Assembly (NCBI RefSeq): GCF_037126465.1
Contig: NC_088201.1
Coordinates: forward strand, 142,664,376 to 142,728,375
Direction: 5' to 3'
DNA: 64,000 bases
Source: Ornithodoros turicata
Lineage: Eukaryota; Arthropoda; Arachnida; Ixodida; Argasidae
Made by a program: the position numbers and the translations under genes. Under the pieces are notes generated by a model. The model saw only the letters and a program-made list of their open reading frames with translations, had not been told where the DNA came from and ran no database searches. Shown here one piece after another: positions 34,961-45,358 of this stretch (the first letter of the stretch is position 1; each line of letters begins with the position of its first letter).

Positions 34961-37900
34961 CTACAATTCGTTGATGAGGCCTATATTTCTTAAAAACTGA
35001 ACGATGTTATCAAAAGGAATGAGGGCCTCATCCCCTAGCAATAGGGCTGGGTGAAGAGGCAAAGAGTATTTATAAAACTGAGTGAAGTAGTTTTGGCGAT
35101 GTTGTTCGAGAGCTGGGCAGCTAATGAGTATATGTACAACTGTAAGGTTTCTTCCACAGTGTTCACATTGGGGTGCATCTTCTCCCCGTAGCAAATGTCC
35201 ATGTGTTAGGTAAGTGTGTCCCAGCCTTAAGCGGCTTGATAATACTTCCTGTAATCTGTTTTGAAACTGCAGTACCACTCTACCTATGTGTGGCTTCACA
35301 GTGTGTAATTTGTTACTGCTTTGTTCTTTCCAAACATCTTGCCATTTTACATTAATAATCTTTTTTAGTTCTCGCAACAAATCATCATACGGTGTGTCAA
35401 AGGGTGTGATGTCATTGCCGTGGGCGGCTGCCGCCTCGCGGTCGGCCCTCTCGTTGCCGCTTATACCGACGTGACTTGGAACCCAGCAAAGTGTCAAGCT
35501 GTACCCTTTTTCTTGTATAACAGCTGCCAGGTACCTAGCACGTCTCACTAATAGATTCTTGCACGGTTGTGGACTACATATGGCACGTACAGAGCTCAGG
35601 GAGTCTGTGTAGATGACTGATGATGATATACGTGTCTGTAAAATGTGATTAAGAGCGACAACAATAGCGTACATCTCTGCACTGAAAATCGACAATACAT
35701 TGTTCAGGTGGTGTGATTTTGTGCATGTGCCACTTATCATCGCGCACGTTACTCCCGTGTTGGTCTTCGAAGCATCCGTGTATATTTCAACATGATCACC
35801 AAGGCTTTCTCTAAGATGCTCAAATTCATGCCGTATTTCTTCAACAGCATTTTCCCGTTTATTGAACTTACTTAGTGAAATATTGTATTGTGGTGCCGGC
35901 TGCCAAGGAGAAATCATCTTGCTAGACTCTAAGGAAGAATGGACGTAATGTGTAAAACCAAAGTATTCAATATCTCGTTCAAGCCGAATGCTAAAAGATG
36001 GTATAGCTTTGGGCTTGTTTATGAAAAACTGCTTGAAACGAGTGCCCTTTACACACGGCAATGTAGGATGTTGAGGGTAACCTCTAATCCTTAAACCATA
36101 CGATGTTCCAAGATAAGAACGCCGTCTTTGTAAAGACCATTCATTCGATTCAACGTACAGGCTCTCTATCGGACTGGTCCTGAAGGCTCCAAGCACCAAC
36201 CGTAATCCTAGGTGGTGTACAGAGTCTAATGCCTTCAAAACTGAAGGGCGTGCTGATCCGTAAACGAAACATGCATAGTCTAACTTCGCACGAACCGTGG
36301 AGGTGTATATACGATGGAGCGTGCGACGGTCTGCACCCCATGACTTATGTGATAAGATTTTAAGTATGTTGGAAGCTTGAAGACACTTAGCTTTTAGATT
36401 CTTTATGTGGGACAAGAAAGTGAGCTTTCTGTCAAATATGACACCGAGAAACCTGTGTTCCTCACTAACAGTCAGGCTGTGACCATTTATAGAAAGTGCA
36501 GGGTTTGGAAAAAGTCCTCTTCTCCTGGAAAATGGGACACAGACTGTTTTTTCCGCGGAAAAATTAAACCCGTTCTGGTCAGCCCATTTAACGAGTTTGT
36601 TTATTGTGAGCTGCAGCTGCCTCTCACATGTGCTCAAGTTTGCTGATGAGTACGAAATCTGGACATCATCGACATACAAGCAGTAAGATATAGATGGAGG
36701 GATAGCACTAGCAATAGAATTCATTTTCATTATAAAGAGAGTGACACTCAGTACGGAGCCCTGGGGAACTCCATTCTCTTGAACAAATAAATGCGACAGA
36801 GTTGTTCCTAGTCGAACTCTGAAAGTTCTCCCTTTAAGAAAATCAATGACACACCGAAGGAGTCTCCCACGTATGCCAACACTGTGAAGATCTCGAACTA
36901 TACCATACCGCCAGGCAGTATCGTATGCCTTTTCCAGATCAAAGAACACTGAAATACAGTGATTTCCCCTGACAAAGGCTTCTCGAATTGTAGTTTCGAG
37001 GCGGATAAGGTGATCAGTTGTTGAGCATCCTGCACGGAATCCACACTGGTATTTACAAAGACAGTTATTCACCTCAAGGAAGTATACCAGCCGATTATTA
37101 ACCATCCTTTCGAAAGTCTTTCCCAAGCAGCTAGTGAGGGCGATGGGCCTGTAGCTGGTTGGATTTGAAGAATCCTTGCCAGGCTTCAGCAGTGGAATGA
37201 CTGTTGCTGTCTTCCATGCCATTGGCATCTGCCCCTTATCCCAGACTTTGTTGAAAAGTTTTAGTAAACATTCTTTGGATTCCTCTGATAGGTGGGTGAT
37301 CATGGGGTATGTCACGTTGTCTGGGCCAGGAGCGCTGACCTTCACTGAGGCCAATGCTCGCCGGAGCTCTACCATTGTGAATGGCTGGTTGTATGTCTCA
37401 TTTTCGCCACCCACGGTTGAAATCGCTTGTTTTTCAGCACGATTCTTTACAGAGAGGAAATTTCTGTTGTAATGAGCAGAACTGGACACACTTTGGAAAT
37501 ATTGACCTAGGAGATCGGCCTGTTCTTCTAAACTCTGGCAGGGGACTCCATTAACACAAAGAAAAGGAACAGAGAAATGCTGGTAGTCTCCTTTAATTTT
37601 CCGGAGTCTGTCCCATACTTTCTTTGACGGTGTTCTATGTGTTAGAGAAGAAACGAAATTGCACCAAGAAGACTTTTTTGCTTGTTTTCGCGTCCATCTC
37701 GCTTTGGCACGTGCTCTTTTGAATGCAAGGAGGTTATGTGGTGTTGGGTATCTACGAAAGGTACCCCATGCACGATTTTGTTCCTTTCTCGTCTTCGCGC
37801 ATTCGTCAGTCCACCAAGGTTTTGGACGCTTGGGGAGCTGACCTGATGTCTGTGGAATGGATTTGTGAGCAGCATCTATGATCATACTGGTAAGGACACT

Positions 37901-38683
37901 GTTTGCTTCTTCAATGGACATATCTTCAAAATATGACAAATGGAGGTTGGCTTTCATTCGAAACTCACCCCAATTAGCCTGAGATAATTTCCATCGTGGT
38001 GGTCGTGTTGAAAGCGAGTTCGCAACACCACGAAATTTTAGGATGACAGGAAAGTGGTCACTTCCCCTTGGGTTCTGCTGAACTGTCCAGTCAAAACAAT
38101 CGAAGAGGGAAGGACTGCACAGTGAGATGTCTAGACAAGAGAAGCTTTGTGTTGCAGAGTTCATGTATGTAGGCTGTCCTGTGTTAAGCAGACAAACAGG
38201 CCTTGACATCAAAACTCTCTCTAACATTTTACCTCGACCATCCAGCCTTGTACTGCCCCACAAATGATTGTGAGCGTTTAGATCCCCAAGTATCATGAAT
38301 GGCTGAGGAAGCTGGTCACAAAGATGCTCAAAGTCTTTTTGTTCAATTGAAATTGAAGGTGGAAGGTACAGTGAGCATAATGTAATCACCCTGTCGAGGC
38401 ATATTTGTACAGCCACGGCTTCCAAGTCTGTGACAAGAGCAAAGGGGGTTGCAGGTATGGACTGTGGGACAATGACAGCGACACCTCCAGATGCGCGGGT
38501 GCTGTCTGTGCGGTCTTTTCTAAATACATTATGTCGACGAAAAGGATTTACACTGTTCTCATGTAGATATGTCTCCTGTAAGCAACAGCAAACTGCCTTT
38601 TGTTCTTCTAAGAGGTCATTAATGTCATCGAGGTTGGAAAAGAGACCTCGACAATTCCATTGTATTATATTACCTAGACCCAT
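34961..38683 (-). CDS. LINE1 ORF2: endonuclease, reverse transcriptase, RNase H polyprotein
   Basis: 1240 residues, uninterrupted. N-terminal APE-type endonuclease (about residues 1-225): QWNCRG, QETYL, LGDLNAHNHLWGS near 131 and SDHFPV near 209. Reverse transcriptase (about 440-760): SYRPIALTS, FFDLEKAYDTAW, GVPQGSVLS and the catalytic YVDD near 670. RNase H (about 965-1080): IYTDASKT, SAEMYAI, IYTDSLSS and WVPSHVGISGNERAD supply the four acidic residues. A C-terminal CEHC..H..C knuckle lies near 1178. The protein nicks target DNA and copies its own RNA there (target-primed reverse transcription). All catalytic motifs are intact. It ends 170 bases before the element's 3' end. Confidence 0.95.
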   Translation of the reverse strand: MGLGNIIQWNCRGLFSNLDDINDLLEEQKAVCCCLQETYLHENSVNPFRRHNVFRKDRTDSTRASGGVAVIVPQSIPATPFALVTDLEAVAVQICLDRVITLCSLYLPPSISIEQKDFEHLCDQLPQPFMILGDLNAHNHLWGSTRLDGRGKMLERVLMSRPVCLLNTGQPTYMNSATQSFSCLDISLCSPSLFDCFDWTVQQNPRGSDHFPVILKFRGVANSLSTRPPRWKLSQANWGEFRMKANLHLSYFEDMSIEEANSVLTSMIIDAAHKSIPQTSGQLPKRPKPWWTDECAKTRKEQNRAWGTFRRYPTPHNLLAFKRARAKARWTRKQAKKSSWCNFVSSLTHRTPSKKVWDRLRKIKGDYQHFSVPFLCVNGVPCQSLEEQADLLGQYFQSVSSSAHYNRNFLSVKNRAEKQAISTVGGENETYNQPFTMVELRRALASVKVSAPGPDNVTYPMITHLSEESKECLLKLFNKVWDKGQMPMAWKTATVIPLLKPGKDSSNPTSYRPIALTSCLGKTFERMVNNRLVYFLEVNNCLCKYQCGFRAGCSTTDHLIRLETTIREAFVRGNHCISVFFDLEKAYDTAWRYGIVRDLHSVGIRGRLLRCVIDFLKGRTFRVRLGTTLSHLFVQENGVPQGSVLSVTLFIMKMNSIASAIPPSISYCLYVDDVQISYSSANLSTCERQLQLTINKLVKWADQNGFNFSAEKTVCVPFSRRRGLFPNPALSINGHSLTVSEEHRFLGVIFDRKLTFLSHIKNLKAKCLQASNILKILSHKSWGADRRTLHRIYTSTVRAKLDYACFVYGSARPSVLKALDSVHHLGLRLVLGAFRTSPIESLYVESNEWSLQRRRSYLGTSYGLRIRGYPQHPTLPCVKGTRFKQFFINKPKAIPSFSIRLERDIEYFGFTHYVHSSLESSKMISPWQPAPQYNISLSKFNKRENAVEEIRHEFEHLRESLGDHVEIYTDASKTNTGVTCAMISGTCTKSHHLNNVLSIFSAEMYAIVVALNHILQTRISSSVIYTDSLSSVRAICSPQPCKNLLVRRARYLAAVIQEKGYSLTLCWVPSHVGISGNERADREAAAAHGNDITPFDTPYDDLLRELKKIINVKWQDVWKEQSSNKLHTVKPHIGRVVLQFQNRLQEVLSSRLRLGHTYLTHGHLLRGEDAPQCEHCGRNLTVVHILISCPALEQHRQNYFTQFYKYSLPLHPALLLGDEALIPFDNIVQFLRNIGLINEL

Positions 38684-38782
38684 ATGAGAAGGAAGAAAGA
38701 GAGAAGGAGAATGAGCAATATCTTCATCGTGCTTGGACGCAGGTACATACCCCTATGGACTGTGTGTACATGAATGTCTTAT

Positions 38783-40042
38783 TCAAGGAGGGGTTATTCT
38801 TGGTGGAGGTAATTTCTGCATGTCTTTTGTTCTGCTACCCCTACCTCGACCAGATGTTTTCTCTCTCTTTTCTTTGCCCTGAGAGAGAACACCTGGCAAA
38901 CTGGATGACGATTTCTGGGATAAGCAGTCATCGTCATCCAATTCCATGTTTTGTGACATGGTCTGGGATGGTTCCAGCATGGTTCCGTCCCAGACTGAGA
39001 TTGTGCCATCAACATCATTAGAAATTGTGGCTATCTCCTTGCTGCGTGCCTGGCAAGCCAGGGTGCTCCCAGGAGATGTAGGAGCAGGAAGAGACACACT
39101 CGTGTCTCCACCTTTCTGCTGGGGAGTTTGAGGTAGACACCCAGAAGTCTGGGTCTCTACAGATTTCCTCAGTGGTGCGACTCCCCTGCGCGCCACCTCG
39201 GAGAAAGTGCCTTTACTAGCAAACTCTGCTTGTGCTTTTGCTGCTTTATATGGTATGTTCTGTTCTGCTTTGATGCGAAGTATTTCTTTTTCTGCTTTCC
39301 ACCGGGGACAAGATCTTGAGTATACTGGGTGGTCACCTTTGCAGTTTGTGCAACGTACCGTGTTCTCACATGATTCTGGTGTGTGACCATTGCCTGAACA
39401 TTTTGGACATGTTTCCTGTCCACGGCAGACCTGTGATCCATGCCCGAAACGTTGACACTTGAAGCAACGCCGCGGGTTCGGAACGTAGGGTCGCACGTGG
39501 CAGTTCAGGTAACCTGGTTTGATGGTTTGAGGGAGTCTGTGCAGCTGGAATGACAGTACGATGTGCTTGGTTCGCATTTCTTTGCCATCCCGACGCATGA
39601 CTATCCGCCTCGCCGCCACAACGCCATGCTCGCGCAAACCTTCTTCGATCTCGATGTCGGAACAGTCAAGGAGTTCACTCTCGGAAATCACCCCCTTGAC
39701 AATGTTCAGGATACGGTGTTTTGTGATTGATACTGGAATGTCACCGAGTTTCTTTATAGACATAAGGGCTGAACTTTGGGATCTGTTTTCTACTTCAATT
39801 TGAATGTCTCCAGATGAGAGCTTCTTTGCTTTATACGACTTCCCGATGTTTTTTTCAATTTCTTTTGCAATGAGAAATGGTGACACTTTCGATAACGGCT
39901 TTGTCTCGTCCTCAGCATGGGCCACAAGGAATTTCGGGAACCATGGCTCTGGAGACAGGTCTAAGCTGAGCGAGTTCGTTGGTGCTTCGGTGCAGCGCCT
40001 CTTTTGACGCTGATCATGTTTTTTGGAGTGTACTGAATCCAT
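38783..40042 (-). CDS. LINE1 ORF1: Gag-like RNA-binding protein with three zinc knuckles
   Basis: Start chosen at the ATG of MDSVHSKKHDQRQKRR, about 57 bases inside a longer open frame. The product is about 419 residues. A central region beginning WFPKFLVAHA resembles RRM-like Gag domains of insect LINEs. It is followed by CFKCQRFGHGSQVC, CPKCSGNGHTPESC and CTNCKGDHPVYSRSC, three CCHC-type knuckles that bind RNA. The C-terminal tail is acidic/Ser-rich (LDDDDCLSQKSSSS) and then basic (GRGRGSRTK). ORF1 proteins package the element RNA into particles. It lies just upstream of ORF2 on the same strand. Confidence 0.92.
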   Translation of the reverse strand: MDSVHSKKHDQRQKRRCTEAPTNSLSLDLSPEPWFPKFLVAHAEDETKPLSKVSPFLIAKEIEKNIGKSYKAKKLSSGDIQIEVENRSQSSALMSIKKLGDIPVSITKHRILNIVKGVISESELLDCSDIEIEEGLREHGVVAARRIVMRRDGKEMRTKHIVLSFQLHRLPQTIKPGYLNCHVRPYVPNPRRCFKCQRFGHGSQVCRGQETCPKCSGNGHTPESCENTVRCTNCKGDHPVYSRSCPRWKAEKEILRIKAEQNIPYKAAKAQAEFASKGTFSEVARRGVAPLRKSVETQTSGCLPQTPQQKGGDTSVSLPAPTSPGSTLACQARSKEIATISNDVDGTISVWDGTMLEPSQTMSQNMELDDDDCLSQKSSSSLPGVLSQGKEKREKTSGRGRGSRTKDMQKLPPPRITPP

Positions 40043-40541
40043 ACAAGGAAAAGAGTGATTCGGTGCACAGGTGTGTCGCCCACCATGGAGCCCAACCAAG
40101 GGAGCGTGCCCGGCACGCTAACACTTTCCTCTGCAATATACCCTAGTGCAGTTTCAGAAGGGTGAAAGAACTGCCCAAGGTTGACCCTTGCCGCCAAAGA
40201 AGGTGAAAAGAGAAAGAGAGAAGGGAGGAGAGAAGATAAAGAGAAAGCAATGAAAAGTGAGATGGCGACTAGCTGAATAGTCCTGGCCGGGCCTTCCAGG
40301 ACCACCCGTCTATGGGAAGCAGGGGCCAAAGCAGTGTGTTGTTTTCCCGAAGGGGCCCCGAAGGGTCCAAACCAACCTCCGAGTCCACTCAACTGCCAGG
40401 ATCCCCCTTTCCCCAGACACGGGACGGCCACGCACAGCCATACGTGGGGGTCTCCCTCCTGCGGCGACCCAACCGTCAGTGCAGGAGGGGGCTACTGCGG
40501 CTGCTGCCGGGCGATGGGGGCGCCAAGTTCCCGACGCCGGG
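40043..40541 (-). promoter_or_regulatory. LINE1 5' UTR / presumed internal promoter
   Basis: About 500 bases. The first 280 are GC-rich and about 96 percent identical by eye to the LINE2 5' UTR (53400-53680), then similarity falls. Full-length LINEs must carry their own promoter here. Inverse segments such as CCTCCTGCAC / GCAGGAGGG suggest RNA structure. Function is inferred from position and conservation. Confidence 0.6.
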
Positions 40542-43019
40542 TATCTGAAGAATGAAATCAAAGCTAGCGATAATTATTTTACATCAGGGACACGGCTTTT
40601 AGCTTCAATAAGATGTTTTCAATCCATACGATGACAATCAAATCAAATTCATTTTTTTAATTATAGGACATCTGATACTCAAATATGTAACCTCCATCCC
40701 TTTCTCGAGAGACAGGGATAGATCCACCTGCAACCAATCTTAGCAATAATTGTAAATAGTTAACGCAAGAAACGATAGAAATCATACATTAACAGGGCGA
40801 CATGGTGGATAGACTCAATGTCCACACGCGGGCAAACCATTTCTATAAGACATTCTAGACAACACCATGTAAAGAATAGATACTATCCCATTTCAAGCTA
40901 TACAGACTCTCACAAGAGAATTAAGTATTCCATATTCGTGATAATCAAATGTAGCTATATGTACCAACATGTAGCAACATGTGAACGATTCGCAAGCAGG
41001 TATGTGTAAGGAATCAATTATTCTATGCTATTAGAAATCGATGAAGTGAACAGCTAGCACACCCCAGGATGGATAAAGCACGCCAACCAATACCTTATGT
41101 TATATCATCCATAATTATTCGACATTGAGTTGGAAAGCTATCATTTCGAATCTATCAATTGAAAGATCGTAATTTGGACCTAATTGAATGCTTTCTTATA
41201 GATCGACAACATAGAGATGAGGGGAGAACCTACTAAACCTAACCTACTGAAATGTAGACTATCATATATTTACAGATCGCGGTCTGGTTATATGTTTAAG
41301 CATTTTTTCCCTATTATACTCACTATCACCCATATGTCAGCCGCATACATATCGGGACGCTAACAGAGTTCTATTTGACACCTTGTGTTCATATCTGGTA
41401 GGATTTGCATCGTTTGGATCAACGATGATTGAAGAGCAGAAATTCATTTTGTGAGAGTTTCAGCATCTCATGTATCCACATTCATTGAACTCGATGACCA
41501 TATCAAGCGCCGTGAACCATTAGACAATTTTCGGCTGATATCATTTTGCTCTCCTTACGAGAAGCTACATGCACTTCAAGGAAAAAGTGTTCGATATTAA
41601 AATGAAGAAGTCATGGTTAAACGTGAGAGCCAAACTGGATACCTCCGCCTAATCAGAAAGCATACCTTGCTCGAAAGGACCTATTAAAATTAGTTTAACA
41701 GCAGTCAGGAGGACACATTTTATGGAACCATTTCAAGTTGAGACGAATATTGTGCTGTTTGAAGTTCTAGCGATTAGCGAATAATCGTCGAAATCAAGTC
41801 ATCTGGGAATCTGCAAAGGAAATGTATTCCGCGCTCCATATAGTCGATTTCTTTTTTTTTTCTTTCGTTTCAAGGTACATCCTTCGTTTTACTAATCTAA
41901 CGGTCACGTAAGAATGAGTGAAACCGTTTGAGTATTCCACTCGCTTCGAGAACTTGCTACAAAGCGACAGCGTCTTATTGACGTACACTATCAAGCACGG
42001 ATTTAATTCAACTGTCACATATATAACTCTATTTACTTTGTGCGGCAGTCGAAAATACATCTTGCGAGGACGATAATGTTTTTGTGTGGTTGGCGTTCCC
42101 AAAGAGCGCTTGGAAAAAAGCCAGACGGGTGTCTCCGACACAGTGTTTCGCGGCTTGTGTTATCATACAAAAAGAAAAAGAAAGAAGAGCGTGTCGGCAA
42201 GAGGTATCGCATTTCACATGCTGCTCCTGCGAAAGGAGAAGCTGTCCACGATGCATTCACGTGATCCCTCCTTCCCTTGAAATAAAACAAAAATCACGGG
42301 TCTTATAAGCTAGCTGTCGAAGACTGAGTCCGGTGATTGTGAACGAACCTCCATGGGCGACCCTCTTCTCTCTGTCCCGTTCCCAGTGCTAGTTCGTCAT
42401 GCAAGATGTGAGTATACCCTCGCCCTTATGCCATTTTGGTTATTTTTATTTCGAAACCGTCACAGCTGGTAACCACAATACGCGGTCATGCGCTGTTTCT
42501 CGATTCGTTGTTTTCTGTTGTCACAATGAGCAACACAAGTTTGGAAATACATGTCTATAGAACACCTCTACTTTATAGTGATTGTTGAGGGTATTGTCAG
42601 CGGGTTATTTACTTTAGCGTGTGGCATGTCCAAAGGCCGTACTCCAACGCAAATGCACGACACAGTATGAGAGACATATCGGAAAGTGGAAACGTTAGCC
42701 GACTCTTTGATAATGCTGCTTGTTGTTGTTGCGTGGCACCCGATCAAGATCTTAGCCGTCCCAGACTTTGTTCTGATTGAGAAAAGCATTCTCAGGATGT
42801 TTCGTTTTCCTTTGTTTTCCAGATTGCTTTTGTACAAGGATGATGCCAAGCAAGAATCTGGTAATTTGTAACATATCCTTCGGTAGTTAAATAAAAGAGT
42901 AGAAAAATGATGTGCTAAAATAAAAAAACGAATATATACACTGTTGTCTGGTCTCCGACATACATCATTATTTGGGTGTACTTATCACAGTGGCATGGGG
43001 AAAAAAAATCATGCTGTCA

Positions 43020-43660
43020 CGTGCCATGCATTTTTCAAACCGATACCGAAACTTCAGACGGTCAAAAGCTTGAAACAAGGTGGCTTCTGCAACCATTCAA
43101 AACCTAGGAATTCCAAACCGAAACCAAAACTACACATGGTCATAAACTATACGGGAACCAACCTTGGCGTCGGGTCCCGACATCCATTTTGTTAAAACCG
43201 AAACTACAGACGGCCAAAGCTTGAAAATTAGAGGGCGCTTGGTGGGAATTTCAAACCGAAACCAAAACTACACATGGTCAGAAACCAACCTAGCTGGCGC
43301 TCTAGCGCGGCAACCAACCTAGGTGGCGGGCCCCGACGTCCATTTGTTTTTTCAAACCGAAACTGAAACTACAGACGGCCAAAGCTTGAAAACTAGAGGG
43401 CGCTTGGTGGGAATTTCAAACCGAAACCAAAACTACACATGGTCGGAAACCTACCTGGCGCTGTGACGCGGCAACAAACCTAGGTGACGGACTGATCGGG
43501 ACGTCAACCCGATCGGAAAATGCTATTAAATGTCATCGGATGTTATTGCGTGTTATTAAACGTCATTTGCGCGTTATTACATGTCATTTGCGTGTTATTA
43601 CATGTCATTGCTTGTTATTAATCGTCATTGCGTGTTATTAAGTGTCATTAAATGTGCATC
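43020..43660. repeat. Right-arm copies of the 155-bp and 20-bp tandem arrays
   Basis: Mirror of 25480-26104, with small differences such as CGTCATTTGCGCG in place of the left-arm form. Confirms that the arrays predate the inverted duplication. Confidence 0.8.
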
Positions 43661-44335
43661 CAGGTGCCTATCAAACACTATCGACACGTGAGTTCCCATT
43701 GTTTACCTGAGTTAACCGTTACCTTATCCTGGCGGCGCATGTTATTGAAACCTGGGAACCCATTGTTCACACTATCGATACATGATTTCCATTGTTTTCT
43801 GAGCTATCTTATCGTGCGTGTGCGTGTCGCATGTAACCTGAGCGGCCCATTGTTACCAAGTGCTATATCTATCGGGGGCGCCATCTGTTGAACGGTGGTA
43901 AATTTGCTGGAAGTGCTGCTTTCTCTAGATGAACGAACTCAACTCCCTATGACGCCACCTGGCGTAAAAGAAATCAAACGACGTCTCCACCCCACACAAT
44001 TCTATCCTGATTAGCGACGCAAGTAAACATGTAGAGCCCATGGTCCAGTGGCTTGAGCTGCTCGTCTGACAACCTAAAGGACCCAAGTTCAATTCCTAGT
44101 TTGTTTCACCATGACGTCATTATTGTTTAATCTTATCATTGATATCATATCACTAAGATTAACTATGTGATGTCACTGATAGTTAATCGGTGGATACACT
44201 ATCTTATCCACTGACCTCACTGATATGAGGGCGGAGCGGGTGCGGCCTGGAGTGACGTCATACGTCCTTGATGACGTCATTTCCTGTTTGACGTCATTTC
44301 CTGGCTGTAGAGTTAATCTATACACTACTCTATAT

Positions 44336-45077
44336 GAAGCATATAATAGCGTCAAGTGTCCATGACGTCGACATTTGAGTATGAAAATGACGTCCAAAAA
44401 CGTCAGTCGTGCCCAGTTTTCTGTAAGACACATGTGAAAATAATACCAAGCGACCTTGAAGTACGGGGCGCTCTGCATATCGTTCAAAGAAATACCGAGC
44501 TCGGTGGATCAGTGGGTAGTTTGTCCTTTCACTGATTCCAATGTAGAGTGAACGATCTCACTCGAGAACGCTAGGAACTTGTGCCAATGTACAAGTTGCT
44601 TACAAGTTACTTAAAGGTCAGATATGCCGATTTTGAAGTGCCGCAGAACGGAGCGATACTCGCGCTGTGTGTTCGTTAGCAAAGAGTGAATACGTATGTG
44701 TGCGAAATATCTTGGTCCAACTGTTCGTAGTTTTTTAGAAAACATTTTTTGTAGTTCTCAAGCTCGCCCGTCAGATCGTCGGCAAACCCTGCGCACTGGC
44801 ACACCGACGTCACTCTTCTTTGCTTGTTTATCTGTCTTTGGCTTGGCATGAACTCTTGGTTTGGCCGCTTGGCTTCTTTCGTTTCGTCCTCTGTGCACCG
44901 TCAGCGCTGGCACCGTACATAAACGAACAGCTGTTATGTTATTGCTAAACCGGAAACAAAGCATGTGAATATTTTTTTGTCACGGCGTCGTTTGGAAAGT
45001 GCACTTCCTTGTTCCGACCTTGCTTTTATGGGCTGGAGCGACATGATACGTGATATGCCATGGCGAAGTTGTCGAAG
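44336..45077. other. Unassigned DNA between the inverted repeat and a THAP-like exon
   Basis: No supported gene. TGACGTC-type motifs continue just outside the arm (44364-44400). A short GGTGGATCAGTGGGTAG near 44501 is A-box-like but isolated. Confidence 0.3.
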
Positions 45078-45358
45078 ATGCGACGCTGCTGCGCTGTTAA
45101 TACAATTAATCGGAGCATTCAAGTGTTACCTATCATAAGCTGTCAAAAGACAAAGCAGTGCGAAGCTCCTGGCTGACCGTGGTGCCTGCTAAGTTTCACT
45201 GCAAGGATTTCGTCCACGAATGTTATCATAGATTACGCGTGACTTCAGAGGCAATTTGGAATCTCGGCACGAAATCGTCTGATGAATATCTAAGGTGTCC
45301 GACGCACAACATTTTGAACGTGCCACGGAGGATCAAGGCAAAAAACGAGAGCAAAAAG
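45078..45358 (+). pseudogene. THAP-like zinc-finger exon, degenerate
   Basis: ATG at 45078 begins MRRCCAVN, the start of a THAP domain, but the next Cys is replaced by Thr. After a frame change near 45123 the conserved YHKLSKDKAVRSSWL follows, matching the THAP pattern FHKFP.D...R..W. The segment ends with LNVPRRIKAKNESKK and a splice donor AAG|GTAAGT at 45359. THAP domains bind DNA and head P-type transposases and host factors. The missing Cys and the frame change make it a relic; the link with the P-like gene at the left edge is only of family. Confidence 0.45.

Larger units (their letters stand above)
34791..40541 (-). mobile_element. LINE1: full-length non-LTR retrotransposon with RNase H (I-group-like)
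   Basis: 5751 bp on the minus strand between perfect 14-bp target duplications. Order: GC-rich 5' UTR starting CCCGGCGTCGGG, ORF1, about 100-base gap, ORF2, then a 3' UTR ending GCGCCATGAAACCCC and a TCATCATCATCA-type tail instead of poly-A. An RNase H domain after the reverse transcriptase, together with an APE endonuclease, places it in the I/R1/LOA-like assemblage; the exact clade needs a tree. Both ORFs are open, so the copy may be autonomous. Confidence 0.93.
32863..44335 (-). repeat. Right arm of giant inverted repeat, interrupted by LINE1
   Basis: Inverse of 24806-30390. After removing LINE1 and one target duplicate (5765 bp) the arm is about 5.7 kb. It contains mirrored copies of the hairpin retroposon, the 60-residue ORF, the S repeats, the minisatellites and the tRNA-like relic. 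Confidence 0.92.

Noticed and set aside
40262..40541. HDV-like ribozyme at the LINE 5' end
   Set aside because: Position and GC content would suit one, but I could not draw the double-pseudoknot by hand; left as a test in the findings.
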